64,000 bases of DNA, from contig NZ_MACF01000082.1 in NCBI RefSeq assembly GCF_001884045.1, positions 1 through 64,000 of the forward strand, written 5' to 3'. The position numbers and the translations under genes are program-made. Numbering within the stretch: position 1 is the first letter of the stretch; each line of letters begins with the position of its first letter. Positions 62,766 to 64,000 of the stretch are shown piece by piece. This DNA is from Bacillus mobilis (GTDB taxonomy: Bacteria > Bacillota > Bacilli > Bacillales > Bacillaceae_G). The notes below the pieces were generated by a model. It ran no database searches and was not told where the DNA came from. It was given only the letters and a program-made list of their open reading frames with translations.

Positions 62766-63833
62766 TTAATCAAGTACTTTTAAAGTGATATAAGGCGGGA
62801 TATCTTGTATGTAACTTAAGTCATTTTCAAAGATGACGAAATCTTCCTCTTGATAAATTTCTTTAAAGCCGCCAAATTTGTAAGTTATGTACATCATTCG
62901 ATTTCGATCTGTTAACTTAAATTCTGCTCGGATTTTTGCTCCCTCTTCCTTCGCTTGAGCCATGATATAATTTATTAAAACCGTCCCAACCCCTCTGGAC
63001 ATAACTCGACAAGACATGAGTAGTAATTTAAAAGTCCAATTCGTTTCATCGCATTCTAAAAGGGCAAGTCCTATTTTTCCATATGCACCGTATTTATCCT
63101 CTAAACTGGTAATGAACAACTTGTGCTTATCCGATTTTATTAACTGTTCCAGCTCTTCGTAAGAATACGTGTACCCAGTAGTGTTGAGCTGATTCGTTCG
63201 AATTGTAAGCTCTTCTGCTCGCTTCAAATCATCTTCCCTAAGTGGTGAAATCGTAAATACCATATTTAATGAGGCAAGAAACTCATCCTTAGGACCAGTA
63301 AATTGTTCTTCAGCATTCTTGCGAATTTCGTCGCTTTTGTACATCATCCTCCTAAATTTCGAATCTTCCGTAATAAAACGGGGGATCATAATATCCATTC
63401 CCGGGATATCCTGATATTCGGTAGCATTTATGCAACATACTTCGGGTAGTTCAAAATTCACTTCCTCCAATTCGAACAATTGATCGTCTACAAAGGCAAC
63501 CGTGTCCATTCCGATATTAACAGCCTCGACAATTGCTTGAATTGAGCTTGATTTGGAGTTCCAATTAATTTGCGGATAGAGAAAATATTCATGAATACCT
63601 AACTCTTCCAACTTAGCCATGGCAGTACTGTATTCATTTTTACTTGAAATTGATTGTAGAATACCGCGCTCATCAAGAGTACGAATCACATCAACAACCC
63701 CTTCTTTCAAACGAACTTCCTTATCCTCCATTAATACGCCATCCCAAATAGTGTGGTCCAAATCCCAAATAACCAATTTAATTTTATTATGCTTTACCTT
63801 TTCCAATACCGTACTTTGTAGCTGCTCTGCCAT
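62766..63833 (-). CDS. FkbH-like HAD-IIIC protein (glyceryl-ACP forming)
   Basis: 355 residues from the ATG at 63833 (GAGGGG upstream). A HAD domain with VIWDLDHTIWDGVL (nucleophile Asp), SSKNEYSTA and FVDDQLFELEEV is joined to a GNAT-like C-terminal part (CRVMSRGVGTVLINYIMAQAKEEGA). This is the FkbH family, which loads a glyceryl unit from 1,3-bisphosphoglycerate onto an acyl carrier protein, the first step to methoxymalonyl- or hydroxymalonyl-ACP. The acyl-CoA dehydrogenase immediately upstream fits the next oxidation step. Confidence 0.92.
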   Translation of the reverse strand: MAEQLQSTVLEKVKHNKIKLVIWDLDHTIWDGVLMEDKEVRLKEGVVDVIRTLDERGILQSISSKNEYSTAMAKLEELGIHEYFLYPQINWNSKSSSIQAIVEAVNIGMDTVAFVDDQLFELEEVNFELPEVCCINATEYQDIPGMDIMIPRFITEDSKFRRMMYKSDEIRKNAEEQFTGPKDEFLASLNMVFTISPLREDDLKRAEELTIRTNQLNTTGYTYSYEELEQLIKSDKHKLFITSLEDKYGAYGKIGLALLECDETNWTFKLLLMSCRVMSRGVGTVLINYIMAQAKEEGAKIRAEFKLTDRNRMMYITYKFGGFKEIYQEEDFVIFENDLSYIQDIPPYITLKVLD

Positions 63834-63861
63834 ATTAATCCCCTCTTTATATGATTTATGA

Positions 63862-64000
63862 CTAATTAATACTTGCCAATGCATAAGTAGCGATCATTAC
63901 TTCATGCATTTGTGACGTTCCCTCGATAATTTCATTAATTTTTGCATCCCTATAATACCTTTCCACTGGGTACTCTCCAAAGCAACCATTCGCACCATGA
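63862..64000 (-). CDS. Acyl-CoA dehydrogenase (FkbI-like), C-terminal part
   Basis: Only the last ~45 codons are in the window: HGANGCFGEYPVERYYRDAK, then INEIIEGTSQMHEVMIATYALASIN and a TAG stop. The IxEIxEGTSxM motif and the preceding GxxGxxxEYPVERxYRDA block are the C-terminal signature of acyl-CoA dehydrogenases. Next to an FkbH-type gene the natural reading is the FkbI-like enzyme that oxidises glyceryl-ACP-derived intermediates. It lies 28 bp before the FkbH-like start. Confidence 0.88.
   Translation of the reverse strand, partial: HGANGCFGEYPVERYYRDAKINEIIEGTSQMHEVMIATYALASIN

Overview
The window looks like a chromosomal segment of a Bacillus cereus group bacterium. The evidence is an AT-rich genome, strong GGAGG-type ribosome binding sites and the cereus-type sigma-B cluster (rsbV-rsbW-sigB-ferritin-like gene, with rsbY and the hybrid kinase/methyltransferase pair rsbK-rsbM). 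At least six copies of a ~157 bp repeat are flanked by 5-bp TTTAT/ATAAA duplications. This matches bcr1, a mobile repeat known only from this group.

Layout. 1-4204: a leftward locus made of a zinc-ribbon/OB-like/membrane protein, a 902-residue HerA/VirB4-like ATPase and a very acidic repeat protein that runs off the window; I cannot assign it a function. 4702-7038: helD. 7078-11760: two 14-TM MFS exporters, a DoxX protein and a divergent MarR regulator. 11818-14087: an ECF sigma factor / PadR / HAAS-FtsW operon with an ECF-type promoter. 15246-20216: the glycerol regulon glpP, glpF, glpK, glpD with two leader terminators where GlpP should act. 20304-31148: accessory genes (lipoproteins, DUF2935, YhaL, hydrolases, two ring-cleaving dioxygenases with an upstream MhqR-type operator, a serine hydrolase), interspersed with bcr1 copies. 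31563-37790: yhaM-yhaN-yhaO, yhzD, yflJ-like. 38891-43426: an oxidoreductase, a GntR regulator with a CynX-like MFS transporter, small proteins and a candidate C-rich small RNA.

43628-53524 is the general stress region. RsbK senses a signal and is tuned by the methyltransferase RsbM. It activates the PP2C phosphatase RsbY through a receiver domain, RsbY dephosphorylates RsbV, and RsbV takes RsbW off SigB. Sigma-B promoters (GTTTAA, 12-13 bp, GGGTAT) can be read upstream of rsbV, a Gsp17M/YflT-like gene, a two-gene unit with an overlooked 46-residue membrane protein, and a degenerate HPr-like gene.

53717-59163 holds small lipoproteins, a YjcZ-type sporulation peptide, a PadR/DUF2812 pair and an SLH-transglutaminase surface protein. 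59654-64000 is the end of a polyketide or hybrid NRPS-PKS cluster, read leftward: acyl-CoA dehydrogenase (partial), FkbH-like glyceryl-ACP enzyme, stand-alone acyltransferase, Sfp-type phosphopantetheinyl transferase and type II thioesterase. The first two enzymes point to a hydroxymalonyl- or methoxymalonyl-ACP extender unit. The rest of the cluster lies beyond the right edge.
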